A stretch of 7,072 bases of DNA from Flavobacterium sp. (GTDB lineage: Bacteria > Bacteroidota > Bacteroidia > Flavobacteriales > Flavobacteriaceae), in contig JAGNPF010000074.1 in the NCBI GenBank assembly GCA_017989775.1, positions 1 through 7,072 on the forward strand, in the 5' to 3' direction. A model generated the notes under the pieces. That model was not told where the DNA came from. It made no database searches and saw nothing but the letters and a program-made list of their open reading frames with translations. Both the position numbers and the translations under genes were made by a program. Of this stretch, positions 1 through 5,716 are shown piece after piece. Position 1 is the first letter of the stretch, and each line of letters starts with the position of its first letter.

Positions 1-1127
1 GTTTGTTTGACGACAAATTCTTTTACGTTGCCATCGTCTTCGATGATGCTTTTGGTTACGTAATAAAAAGTCAATCCAGGCGATTTTTTTCCGCTGGGTA
101 AAGTGGCAATATCATTGGTTCGACCGATTAATTTTTTTAAAATTGGTTTTTTTGCGGTACTTTTTTCGTCCAAAATCCCGATGTCGCCAATGTCGTATCG
201 AATAAACGGATGCGCTTTGTTGTACAAAGAAGTCACTACAATACGGCCTTCTTTTCCATAAGGCAAAACAGTATTGTTCTCGTCCAAAATTTCCACTAAA
301 AGTGTTTCGGAATTCACCTGCCATTCGCCATTGGGATTTTGAAAAGCAATCAAATCCAATTCCGAAGCGCCGTATTCATTGACAACTGGAACCCCAAATT
401 GTTTTTCGAGCAGGATTTTGTCTTCATCAAAAAGCATTTCGGAAGTAACGACACAGACTTTTAAAGTTGGGCAAATGGTTGCCAAAACAATGTTTTTCTG
501 TTGCAAAAATTTGGCAAACATAACAATTGAACTGGTGTAACCGTTGATGTAATCAAACTTTTTTGTTTCGAATTTTTTCAAAAACCCTTCTAGAATTACA
601 TCCGACAAATCGAAAATTGAAAATCGAAAACGGTTGCCCAGAAAATCCTTGAAACGTTCTTTTTGGTTACCAATAAAATCCAATGGAATTCCATAAAAAC
701 GAGCCTGATAAGATGAATTAAAATTAATTCCGTGCCAGCCAAAACGGTCAAAAATTACAGCCCAAGTCAAGGCGTGCGAAAATTTGTCTTTGGCAAAAAT
801 AAACGGATCGCCACTGGAACCAGAGGTTTTATTGACGTAAACATTTTTTGTAGAAAACCCAGTGGATAGTCTTTCAATCAAAGGTTTTTGAAAGGCTGCC
901 TTGGTCATTATAGGCAAATCGCTCCAGTTTTTGAAAGTAGATTTGCCAACCAATTTTTGATAGGAAGAATTGTTTTTTAAATGATAATCAACAATTTCTT
1001 GTTTTTTATTTTCGATAAAAGCTTCGAATTCTTGTTCTGGAATAGCTTGGATTTTTTGCAAGTCGGCTTTGGCTTCCTTCATCGGGAAACCATTTACTCG
1101 GAGCGAAAAATCGAAAAGTGGAAGCAT
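1..1127 (-). CDS. PaaK/CapK-like adenylate-forming ligase (phenylacetate-CoA ligase family), C-terminus cut by window edge
   Basis: An uninterrupted frame of 375 visible codons runs off the left edge. Adenylate-forming enzyme motifs appear in order: the phosphate-binding loop TSGSSGDP (residues 101-108), NEYGASE (250-256, the YGxxE motif), RYDIGD (310-315) and LIGRTND (333-339, with the G-R of the hinge region). This set and spacing match the phenylacetate-CoA ligase/CapK family, whose members are commonly about 430-450 aa, so roughly 60-80 residues are probably missing. Family members activate a carboxylic acid with ATP to an acyl-adenylate and often pass it to CoA; CapK-type members sit in polysaccharide clusters. 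The substrate cannot be read from the sequence. The ATG lies immediately after the higA stop (TAAATG), so translation is probably coupled to higA. No frameshift or missing motif is seen. Family assignment is firm; catabolic versus cell-surface role is open. Confidence 0.85.
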   Translation of the reverse strand, partial: MLPLFDFSLRVNGFPMKEAKADLQKIQAIPEQEFEAFIENKKQEIVDYHLKNNSSYQKLVGKSTFKNWSDLPIMTKAAFQKPLIERLSTGFSTKNVYVNKTSGSSGDPFIFAKDKFSHALTWAVIFDRFGWHGINFNSSYQARFYGIPLDFIGNQKERFKDFLGNRFRFSIFDLSDVILEGFLKKFETKKFDYINGYTSSIVMFAKFLQQKNIVLATICPTLKVCVVTSEMLFDEDKILLEKQFGVPVVNEYGASELDLIAFQNPNGEWQVNSETLLVEILDENNTVLPYGKEGRIVVTSLYNKAHPFIRYDIGDIGILDEKSTAKKPILKKLIGRTNDIATLPSGKKSPGLTFYYVTKSIIEDDGNVKEFVVKQ

Positions 1128-1430
1128 TTAGGCTACTTTTTGAACATTAAATCGTTTGATGGATTCCAGTTCTTGTTTTTTGTTTTCTGTTTCTTCTTCA
1201 ATGTCAAAATCATCTTGAAGGCCTAGCCAAAATTTGGCGGAATTTCCAAAATAGTGACTTAATCGCAAAGCGGTATCGGCAGTTATTCTTCGGTTTCCCT
1301 TGATAATTTCAGAAATTCTGGTTTGAGGAATTTTCAAGTCCTTGCACAAACGGTAAGAGGTTATTTCCAAAGGAATGAGAAATTCCTCTAGCAAAATTTC
1401 GCCCGGATGTATGTTTTTTAGTTTTTCCAT
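1128..1430 (-). CDS. higA: HigA family antitoxin, XRE-type helix-turn-helix regulator
   Basis: The 100-aa protein has the HigA hallmarks: an N-terminal HPGEIL (residues 8-13) with LLEEFL following, a helix-turn-helix at about 23-46 including PQTRISEIIKGNRRIT, then ADTALRLSHYFGNSAKFWLGLQ (51-72), which is diagnostic of the HigA/VapI group. The acidic, lysine-rich tail (73-100) lacks a recognised motif. HigA proteins neutralise the RelE-fold mRNA interferase HigB and repress their own operon. Here no intact higB is adjacent: only an apparent 3' remnant lies 12 nt upstream of the ATG. The stop TAA directly abuts the ATG of the ligase gene, so the two are probably co-transcribed. With the toxin lost, the protein may act as a plain DNA-binding regulator of itself and the ligase (inference). 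A short inverted repeat, TTGAA-GA-TTCAA at 1460-1471, lies 30 nt upstream and could be its operator. Confidence 0.9.
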   Translation of the reverse strand: MEKLKNIHPGEILLEEFLIPLEITSYRLCKDLKIPQTRISEIIKGNRRITADTALRLSHYFGNSAKFWLGLQDDFDIEEETENKKQELESIKRFNVQKVA

Positions 1431-1442
1431 AATTTTCAGTTT

Positions 1443-1496
1443 TTAATGGTAATCAACAATTGAAGATTCAAAAATTGGAAACATTTCACGAAAACA
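1443..1496 (-). pseudogene. Probable 3' remnant of higB toxin gene
   Basis: Reading the minus strand just upstream of higA, a frame ends in IVDYH and a TAA, 12 nt before the higA ATG. About 18 codons back it contains CFR (1488-1496). HigB proteins typically end with a CFR-like strand, about 10 residues, then an EIVDYH-type terminus, and higB typically precedes higA by a short gap, so both the residues and the position fit. Upstream the frame gives VKCFREMFPIFESSIVDYH but reaches an in-frame stop at 1515-1517, and only about 100 nt remain before purD. A full HigB of about 90 aa cannot fit, so the toxin body is gone. The similarity is short and judged by eye, so chance resemblance remains possible. 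Confidence 0.5.
1460..1471. promoter_or_regulatory. Short inverted repeat upstream of higA, possible operator
   Basis: TTGAA-GA-TTCAA is a 5-bp perfect inverted repeat around a 2-bp centre, 30 nt upstream of the higA start. HigA proteins bind small palindromes near their own start, so this is a candidate site. In AT-rich DNA such a short palindrome also arises by chance, and it overlaps the putative higB remnant. Confidence 0.2.
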
Positions 1497-1584
1497 TTTT
1501 ACCAAAAATAATATTTACGAATAACTAATAGTCATCAACCAACAACTTTTTAAGAATTAATTATTTTTTACGTTTAAAAGCAAT

Positions 1585-1592
1585 TATTTTTG
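1585..1592 (+). promoter_or_regulatory. Candidate -7 promoter box for purD
   Basis: TATTTTTG matches the Bacteroidetes -7 consensus TAnnTTTG and lies 26 nt before the purD ATG, a usual leader length in this phylum. No good TTG at the -33 position is visible, so the call rests on the -7 box and its position. The 188-bp gap between higA and purD would hold both divergent promoters; a second TATTTTTG on the minus strand at 1503-1510 is a weaker candidate for higA. Confidence 0.45.
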
Positions 1593-1618
1593 CACCACAA
1601 CTTTTATAACACAACGAT

Positions 1619-2893
1619 ATGAATATTTTATTACTAGGATCTGGAGGAAGAGAACACGCTTTTGCTTGGAAAATGGTTCAAAGTCCGCTTTGCGACACAC
1701 TTTTTGTGGCACCGGGAAATGCAGGGACTGCTCAAATTGCAAAAAACGTTGCCATCAGCGCTACCGATTTTGATGCTGTAAAAGCATTAGTAATTCAAGA
1801 AAATATTGAATTAGTAGTCGTGGGTCCCGAAGATCCATTAGTAAAAGGGATTTTCGACTTTTTCAAAAATGACAACGATTTAAAAGATATTCCAGTTATC
1901 GGACCTTCAAAATTAGGCGCTACTTTGGAAGGAAGTAAAGAGTTTGCCAAAGAATTTTTGATGAAACACAACATTCCAACAGCGGCTTACGATAGTTTCA
2001 CGGCTGAAACAGTGGAAAAAGGATGCGATTTCTTGGAAACTTTGCAACTGCCTTATGTTTTGAAAGCGGATGGATTGGCAGCAGGAAAAGGAGTTTTGAT
2101 TATTCACGATTTGGAAGAAGCCAAAACGGAATTGAGAAATATGTTGGTGGGTCAAAAATTTGGTGATGCCAGTTCCAAAGTGGTAATCGAAGAATTTTTG
2201 GATGGAATTGAATTGAGCTGTTTCGTATTGACCGACGGAAAAAGCTATAAAATATTGCCAACTGCCAAAGACTACAAACGCATTGGCGAAGGCGACACCG
2301 GTTTGAATACTGGCGGAATGGGAGCAGTTTCCCCAGTTCCTTATGTTGATGCTGTTTTGATGGAAAAAATCGAAACCCGCATCGTTAAACCAACCATCGA
2401 AGGTTTTCAAAAAGACGGAATCGAATACAAAGGATTTGTTTTCATTGGATTGATCAACGTGAAAAACGAACCCATCGTGATTGAATACAACGTGAGAATG
2501 GGCGATCCAGAAACGGAAGTTGTCGTTCCAAGAATGAAATCGGATTTGGTGGAATTGTTTTTGGCCGTGGCCAATGAAAAACTCGACGAATTCGAACTAG
2601 AAATTGACGAAAGAAGTGCTACAACCGTAGTAGTGGTTTCTGGCGGTTATCCAGAAGATTTCGAGAAAGGAAAAGTAATTTCAGGATTGGAAACCATTGA
2701 AGATTCCATTGTTTTTCACGCAGGAACCAAATTGGACAACGGCAATGTAGTTTCTAATGGAGGAAGAGTTTTGACCGTGACATCCTACGGAGACAATTTC
2801 GAAGAGGCCATAAAAAAATCTTACCAAAACATAGACAAGCTACATTTTGACAAGATGTATTTTAGAAAAGATATTGGGAACGACTTGAAGTAG
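1619..2893 (+). CDS. purD: Phosphoribosylamine-glycine ligase (GAR synthetase)
   Basis: PurD catalyses ATP-dependent joining of glycine to 5-phosphoribosylamine, the second step of de novo purine synthesis, in the cytoplasm. The 424-aa protein is full length for a monofunctional bacterial PurD. It opens with MNILLLGSGGREHAF (residues 1-15), the Rossmann-like N-domain signature, then has GPEDPL (69-74), the ATP-grasp segment KADGLAAGKG (149-158), TGLNTGGMGAVSP (227-239) and the PurD signature RMGDPETE (293-300), in which acidic residues serve Mg-ATP binding. A C-terminal domain with SGGYP follows. The ATG is chosen because the conserved N-terminus begins there. The gene appears to be a single transcription unit: divergent higA upstream, and a terminator at its own stop codon. 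No purH or other purine gene adjoins it, unlike the purHD operon of enterobacteria. Confidence 0.98.
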   Translation: MNILLLGSGGREHAFAWKMVQSPLCDTLFVAPGNAGTAQIAKNVAISATDFDAVKALVIQENIELVVVGPEDPLVKGIFDFFKNDNDLKDIPVIGPSKLGATLEGSKEFAKEFLMKHNIPTAAYDSFTAETVEKGCDFLETLQLPYVLKADGLAAGKGVLIIHDLEEAKTELRNMLVGQKFGDASSKVVIEEFLDGIELSCFVLTDGKSYKILPTAKDYKRIGEGDTGLNTGGMGAVSPVPYVDAVLMEKIETRIVKPTIEGFQKDGIEYKGFVFIGLINVKNEPIVIEYNVRMGDPETEVVVPRMKSDLVELFLAVANEKLDEFELEIDERSATTVVVVSGGYPEDFEKGKVISGLETIEDSIVFHAGTKLDNGNVVSNGGRVLTVTSYGDNFEEAIKKSYQNIDKLHFDKMYFRKDIGNDLK

Positions 2894-2906
2894 TTCCCAA
2901 TATTTT
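2868..2906 (+). terminator. Intrinsic terminator overlapping the end of purD
   Basis: A perfect 11-bp stem, ATATTGGGAAC (2871-2881) with GTTCCCAATAT (2893-2903), closes an 11-nt loop and is followed by T-runs (2903-2906, then TTTTCTTT at 2913-2920). Adding a G-U and two A-U pairs extends it outward. The left arm lies within purD, the first two bases of the purD stop codon are in the loop, and its last G is the first base of the right arm. Read from the other strand, the stem is followed by CTTTTCT, so it may also stop transcripts from the convergent DUF6341 gene. Confidence 0.85.
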
Positions 2907-2926
2907 ATATGGTTTTCTTTAAAATA

Positions 2927-3157
2927 TTATTTCAAGAAAGAGTGAGCGGTAGTATCTTGGTTTTCCTCTCCTTTTTCGTCGTAGATTTTCAATTGTTTGC
3001 ACCAATATACGATGGCAACAGCACAAATAGCCATAAAAATCCAGTTAAGAAGATTAGCAGCAAACCAATGAGTAAGTTCTAATTCTCTTAAAAAATCGTG
3101 GAGTGCGAAAAAAATTGTTTCAAATAACCATTGAATTCCTTCAAAAAATGCTTTCAT
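2927..3157 (-). CDS. Small single-pass membrane protein, DUF6341-like
   Basis: The 76-aa protein has an amphipathic, aromatic-rich N-terminal helix (residues about 3-24), one hydrophobic membrane segment (about 33-53, including LLNWIFMAICAVAIVYWC), then a charged tail with DEKGEENQD. It has no cleavable signal peptide; the membrane segment is likely an anchor in the inner membrane. I associate it with the uncharacterised DUF6341 family of Flavobacteriia, from recalled sequence character and its neighbourhood next to a DUF6427-type gene; no function is known to me. It is transcribed away from the DUF6427 gene across a 48-bp gap and converges on purD, sharing the purD terminator region. A well-spaced Bacteroidetes promoter precedes it, which supports it being a real gene despite its size. 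Confidence 0.8.
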   Translation of the reverse strand: MKAFFEGIQWLFETIFFALHDFLRELELTHWFAANLLNWIFMAICAVAIVYWCKQLKIYDEKGEENQDTTAHSFLK

Positions 3158-3185
3158 CTTTGTACAAGTATTATATTTACAGTCG

Positions 3186-3215
3186 CAAAAATATAAAATA
3201 TCCTTATGATAACAA
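3186..3215 (-). promoter_or_regulatory. Bacteroidetes-type promoter for the DUF6341-like gene
   Basis: On the minus strand, TTG (3213-3215) is followed after 19 nt by TATTTTTG (3186-3193), matching the -33 TTG / -7 TAnnTTTG arrangement and spacing. The -7 box ends 28 nt before the ATG at 3157. The -33 element lies inside the first codons of the divergent DUF6427-like gene, so the promoter regions of the two genes interlock. Confidence 0.6.
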
Positions 3216-4135
3216 GTGTTTTTAAAAAATCTACACCATTAAATTTGATTTTGGTTGTAATTTTAATGCTGGTTTTCTTTTTATTGTATCAAATTCAAGA
3301 TTTAACTTGGACAGATTCTCTTGTTTCGATTTTAAAAAAATCCGGATTGTTTCTTGTTTTGCTGGGCTCCGTTTTCATTACAAATTTTGTTGCCAAACGA
3401 AATGGATTGAGCAAAGACAGTAGCTACACGATATTCTTCTATTTTTTATTTTTGCTGTTTTTCCCATCTTCATTGGATAATTCGAACTTGATTTTATCCA
3501 ACTTCTTTATTTTATTGGCATTACGTCGGTTGATTTCGTTGCAGTCTTTAAAAGCTTCCAGAGAGAAAATATTTGATGCGTCGTTGTGGATTTTTGTGGC
3601 TTCCCTGTTCCATTTTTGGAGTATTTTGTACATCGTTTTGGTATTTATCTCCATTATTTTTCACGTTTCCAGAGATTACAGGAACTGGGTTTTGCCTTTT
3701 ATTGCCCTTTTTTCGGTGGGAACCATCGCTTCGGTTTTTTCCATCATGTTCGACACCAGCATCATTGAATTTGTAAAAACGCATGCGACGGTTAATTTCA
3801 AATTGGATTATTTTGCCAATAATTATCAAAATGGGGCTTTTTCCATTTATTTGACCGTAGCTTTGTTTTTCTTGATATCGATGTTTGCATCGCTTTCCAG
3901 TAAACCCTTGTTGTTGCATTCTTCTTTCAAGAAAATCCTCGCTTCTTTTTTCATTGGAATTGCGATTTTTGTTGTTTCGGCAAACAAAAGCAATGATTTG
4001 TTGCTGTATACCTTTGCGCCTTTGGCGATAATGGCAACCAGCCACATCGAAATTAAGCAGCTGCAATTGAAGCAGGAAATGGTTTTGGGCGTATTGATTC
4101 TTTGCAGTTTGTTTGCGTTTTTCTCTCAATTATAG
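3206..4135 (+). CDS. Polytopic inner-membrane protein, DUF6427-like
   Basis: This 309-aa protein is mostly hydrophobic, with about eight to ten membrane segments (approximate residues 12-30, 46-64, 75-88, 95-110, 125-154, 161-181, 212-230, 243-260, 265-279, 292-308). The N-terminus MITSVFKKSTPLNL is, to my recollection, characteristic of DUF6427 proteins found across Flavobacteriia, whose function is unknown. No catalytic motif is evident; the loop RDYRNW (156-161) and the soluble stretch around 184-211 are the most polar parts. The layout of many short helices recalls polytopic membrane enzymes or flippases, but nothing specific supports that. It is divergent from the DUF6341-like gene and convergent with upp. 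The promoter is unclear; TATATTTA at 3172-3179 is one mismatch from the -7 consensus. Confidence 0.88.
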   Translation: MITSVFKKSTPLNLILVVILMLVFFLLYQIQDLTWTDSLVSILKKSGLFLVLLGSVFITNFVAKRNGLSKDSSYTIFFYFLFLLFFPSSLDNSNLILSNFFILLALRRLISLQSLKASREKIFDASLWIFVASLFHFWSILYIVLVFISIIFHVSRDYRNWVLPFIALFSVGTIASVFSIMFDTSIIEFVKTHATVNFKLDYFANNYQNGAFSIYLTVALFFLISMFASLSSKPLLLHSSFKKILASFFIGIAIFVVSANKSNDLLLYTFAPLAIMATSHIEIKQLQLKQEMVLGVLILCSLFAFFSQL

Positions 4136-4139
4136 TTTT

Positions 4140-4263
4140 TGCCACAAAGCCGCAAAGACTCAAAGTTTAGTTAAAACTACTGTTTTTGACACATTTACAT
4201 AGAAATAATTACTTGAAGTCTTTTGAATTTGATTTTTCTTTGTGACTTAGAGACTTAGCGGCA
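4140..4263. repeat. Long imperfect palindrome built of 8-bp units, between convergent genes
   Basis: The left arm (4140-4165) comprises three 8-bp units CCACAAAG, CCGCAAAG, ACTCAAAG preceded by TG. The right arm (4238-4263) comprises CTTTGTGA, CTTAGAGA, CTTAGCGG followed by CA. The arms are reverse complements at 19 of 26 positions and enclose an AT-rich 72-nt loop in which I see nothing else. The element fills the gap between the DUF6427-like stop (4135) and the upp stop (4265). It could fold in RNA from either side and act as a bidirectional terminator or a 3'-end stabiliser. Its architecture matches the inverted repeat at 5641-5698. Confidence 0.7.
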
Positions 4264-4264
4264 A

Positions 4265-4918
4265 TTATAATTTATTTCCGTAAGCCAAATCGCCAGCGTC
4301 ACCCAAGCCCGGAACGATGTATTTATGTTCGTTCAATTTTTCGTCCAAAGCGGCAACCCAAAGATGGCAGGAATCTGGCAAATGTTCCTCAAGATAGGCA
4401 ATTCCTTCTGGCGCGGCAATGATTACGGCCACGTGAATTTCTTTTGGAGTTCCTTTTTCCATCAATTTGTTGAAGACGGCAACAATGGATTGTCCCGTGG
4501 CCAGCATTGGGTCAAGCAACAACAAGTTTTTGTTTTCGATGTCGGCTACAGCTTGGTATTCCACCAAAATATCGAAATAATCATCGTTGTTCGGATGATG
4601 TCTATAAGCCGAAATAAATCCGTTTTCGGCGCTGTCAAAATAATTCAGAAAACCTTGATGTAAAGTTAAACCGGCTCTCAAAATCGAGCACAACACCAAT
4701 TGATCCGCAATTTCGGTGGTTTTCTTGAGGCCAAGCGGCGTTTGGATTTCGACGTTTTTGTAATGTAAATTTTTACTTAATTCATAAGCCATTACTTCGC
4801 CAATACGTTCAATATTTCTTCGAAAACGCATACTGTCGTTGTGGACATTCACGTTCCTGATTTGGCCCAAAAAATGATTCAGGACGCTGTTGTTTTCGGA
4901 TAAATGATGAATTTGCAT
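4265..4918 (-). CDS. upp: Uracil phosphoribosyltransferase
   Basis: Upp converts uracil and PRPP to UMP and pyrophosphate, the uracil salvage step, in the cytoplasm. The 217-aa protein has the type I phosphoribosyltransferase PRPP loop DPMLATGQS (residues 136-144), the upstream SILRAGL (78-84) and the uracil-binding C-terminal segment YIVPGLGDAGDLAYG (200-214) diagnostic of UPRTases. Length fits the family (about 208-220 aa). The chosen ATG gives the N-terminus MQIHHLSENNSVLNHFLGQI typical of Bacteroidetes Upp. It stands alone on the minus strand, divergent from DUF4254 and convergent with the DUF6427-like gene; no uracil permease (uraA) adjoins it. No clear TAnnTTTG box precedes it. Confidence 0.97.
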   Translation of the reverse strand: MQIHHLSENNSVLNHFLGQIRNVNVHNDSMRFRRNIERIGEVMAYELSKNLHYKNVEIQTPLGLKKTTEIADQLVLCSILRAGLTLHQGFLNYFDSAENGFISAYRHHPNNDDYFDILVEYQAVADIENKNLLLLDPMLATGQSIVAVFNKLMEKGTPKEIHVAVIIAAPEGIAYLEEHLPDSCHLWVAALDEKLNEHKYIVPGLGDAGDLAYGNKL

Positions 4919-4953
4919 GGCTTGATGTAGATTTAGAATTTAGATGCTTAAAC

Positions 4954-4971
4954 TTTGAAAGTTTTTTCAAA
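4954..4971. promoter_or_regulatory. Short inverted repeat in the upp/DUF4254 divergent gap
   Basis: TTTGAAA (4954-4960) and TTTCAAA (4965-4971) form a 7-bp perfect inverted repeat around GTTT in the 100-bp gap between divergent upp and DUF4254. It could be a protein-binding site shared by both promoters, but its low complexity makes chance likely. Confidence 0.2.
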
Positions 4972-4990
4972 CTATAAATGTATAAAAAAG

Positions 4991-4998
4991 TATCTTTG
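4991..4998 (+). promoter_or_regulatory. Candidate -7 promoter box for the DUF4254 gene
   Basis: TATCTTTG matches the TAnnTTTG consensus exactly and lies 20 nt before the ATG at 5019. No TTG is present at the expected -33 position, so the promoter may be weak or depend on other elements. It would drive DUF4254 and, by read-through of the hairpin at 5641-5698, the GT9 gene. Confidence 0.5.
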
Positions 4999-5018
4999 TC
5001 TTTTAAAATATAAAAGAT

Positions 5019-5624
5019 ATGTTTTCAAAATTAGCGTATTCCGTTTTCGAACAAAGTATCCAGGATTATCATCAATTTGATAATGTGGACCAACCGATAA
5101 ACAATCCTTTTCCAAAGGAAAAAATCGAACATTTATTATACCTGAAAAACTGGATTGATACCGTGCAATGGCATTTCGAGGATATCATTCGCGATCCCAA
5201 CATCGACCCGGTTGCGGCACTGACCTTGAAAAGAAGAATCGATGCTTCGAATCAAGAACGTACCGATATGGTAGAATATATCGACGGTTATTTTCTTCAA
5301 AAATATGCTCATGTTGTCGTAAAAGATGATGCCAAAATCAACTCAGAAAGTCCAGCTTGGGCATTTGATAGATTATCAATTTTAGCGTTAAAAATTTATC
5401 ATATGCAAGAAGAAGCTACTCGTGAAGAAGCTACTCAAGATCACAGAGATAAATGTCAAGCCAAATTGAACATTTTATTAGAGCAAAGAACCGATTTGTC
5501 CACTGCAATAGAAGATTTGCTTATTGATATCGAAAATGGAGATAAATTTATGAAAGTGTACAAGCAAATGAAAATGTACAACGACGATGATTTGAATCCT
5601 GTTTTGTATCAAAATAAGAAGTAA
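5019..5624 (+). CDS. DUF4254 family protein
   Basis: The 201-aa protein is soluble, has no signal peptide or membrane segment, and looks largely alpha-helical. Recognisable features are NNPFP (28-32), the LLYLKNWIDTVQWHFEDIIRDP stretch (39-60), LKRRIDASNQERTDMVE (70-86), which resembles a conserved polar helix, and DHRDKCQAKLNILLEQRTDL (141-160). I assign it to DUF4254 from this pattern and from its place immediately upstream of a glycosyltransferase family 9 gene, an association I recall from Bacteroidetes genomes. Function is unknown; the context suggests a helper role in envelope glycan assembly (inference). Residues 131-140 hold a near-perfect 5-residue repeat, EEATR/EEATQ, with 13 identical bases repeated at a 15-bp interval (5409-5421 and 5424-5436). 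A 92-bp gap containing a hairpin separates it from the GT9 start. Confidence 0.85.
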   Translation: MFSKLAYSVFEQSIQDYHQFDNVDQPINNPFPKEKIEHLLYLKNWIDTVQWHFEDIIRDPNIDPVAALTLKRRIDASNQERTDMVEYIDGYFLQKYAHVVVKDDAKINSESPAWAFDRLSILALKIYHMQEEATREEATQDHRDKCQAKLNILLEQRTDLSTAIEDLLIDIENGDKFMKVYKQMKMYNDDDLNPVLYQNKK

Positions 5625-5640
5625 CTAACTATTTTTTCAG

Positions 5641-5702
5641 ACCATTAAGAGATTAAGAAAATTAAGTAAAACTTGATGACACTTAATCTCTTAATGGTTT
5701 TT
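5641..5702 (+). terminator. Perfect 17-bp inverted repeat with T-run: terminator or attenuator between DUF4254 and GT9
   Basis: ACCATTAAGAGATTAAG (5641-5657) pairs perfectly with CTTAATCTCTTAATGGT (5682-5698) across a 24-nt loop, followed by TTTTT (5698-5702). The stem is AT-rich, which is weak for a classical terminator, but the perfect length and T-run support one, or a partial attenuator, since no separate promoter is visible for the downstream gene. The arms are built of 8-bp units (CCATTAAG, AGATTAAG; CTTAATCT, CTTAATGG), so it is also listed as a repeat-family relative of 4140-4263. The hairpin ends 14 nt before the GT9 start codon. Confidence 0.7.
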
Positions 5703-5716
5703 ATACAATTAATTAA

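Noticed and set aside
981..1226. An 81-codon plus-strand frame across the ligase/higA junction
   Set aside because: It is phenylalanine-rich antisense of A-rich coding sequence, overlapping two well-supported genes.
1503..1510. TATTTTTG on the minus strand as the higA promoter
   Set aside because: It matches the -7 consensus but lies 73 nt from the ATG, has no TTG at a proper -33 distance, and overlaps the putative higB remnant; kept only as a weak candidate.
1913..2410. A 165-codon open frame antisense to purD
   Set aside because: It lies wholly inside purD, has biased low-quality composition (rich in F, Q, S) and no domain; purD is certain in the opposite strand.
3548..4129. A 193-codon open frame antisense to the DUF6427-like gene
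   Set aside because: It is rich in K, R, Q and N as expected for the complement of a hydrophobic membrane gene, and has no start signals or recognisable motif.
4166..4237. A small RNA or gene in the loop of the 4140-4263 palindrome
   Set aside because: The 72 nt are AT-rich with no open frame, promoter or strong secondary structure visible.
4919..4990. A -7 box for upp on the minus strand (TATAGTTTG)
   Set aside because: The spacing between TA and TTTG is off by one from TAnnTTTG, so it was not called as a promoter.
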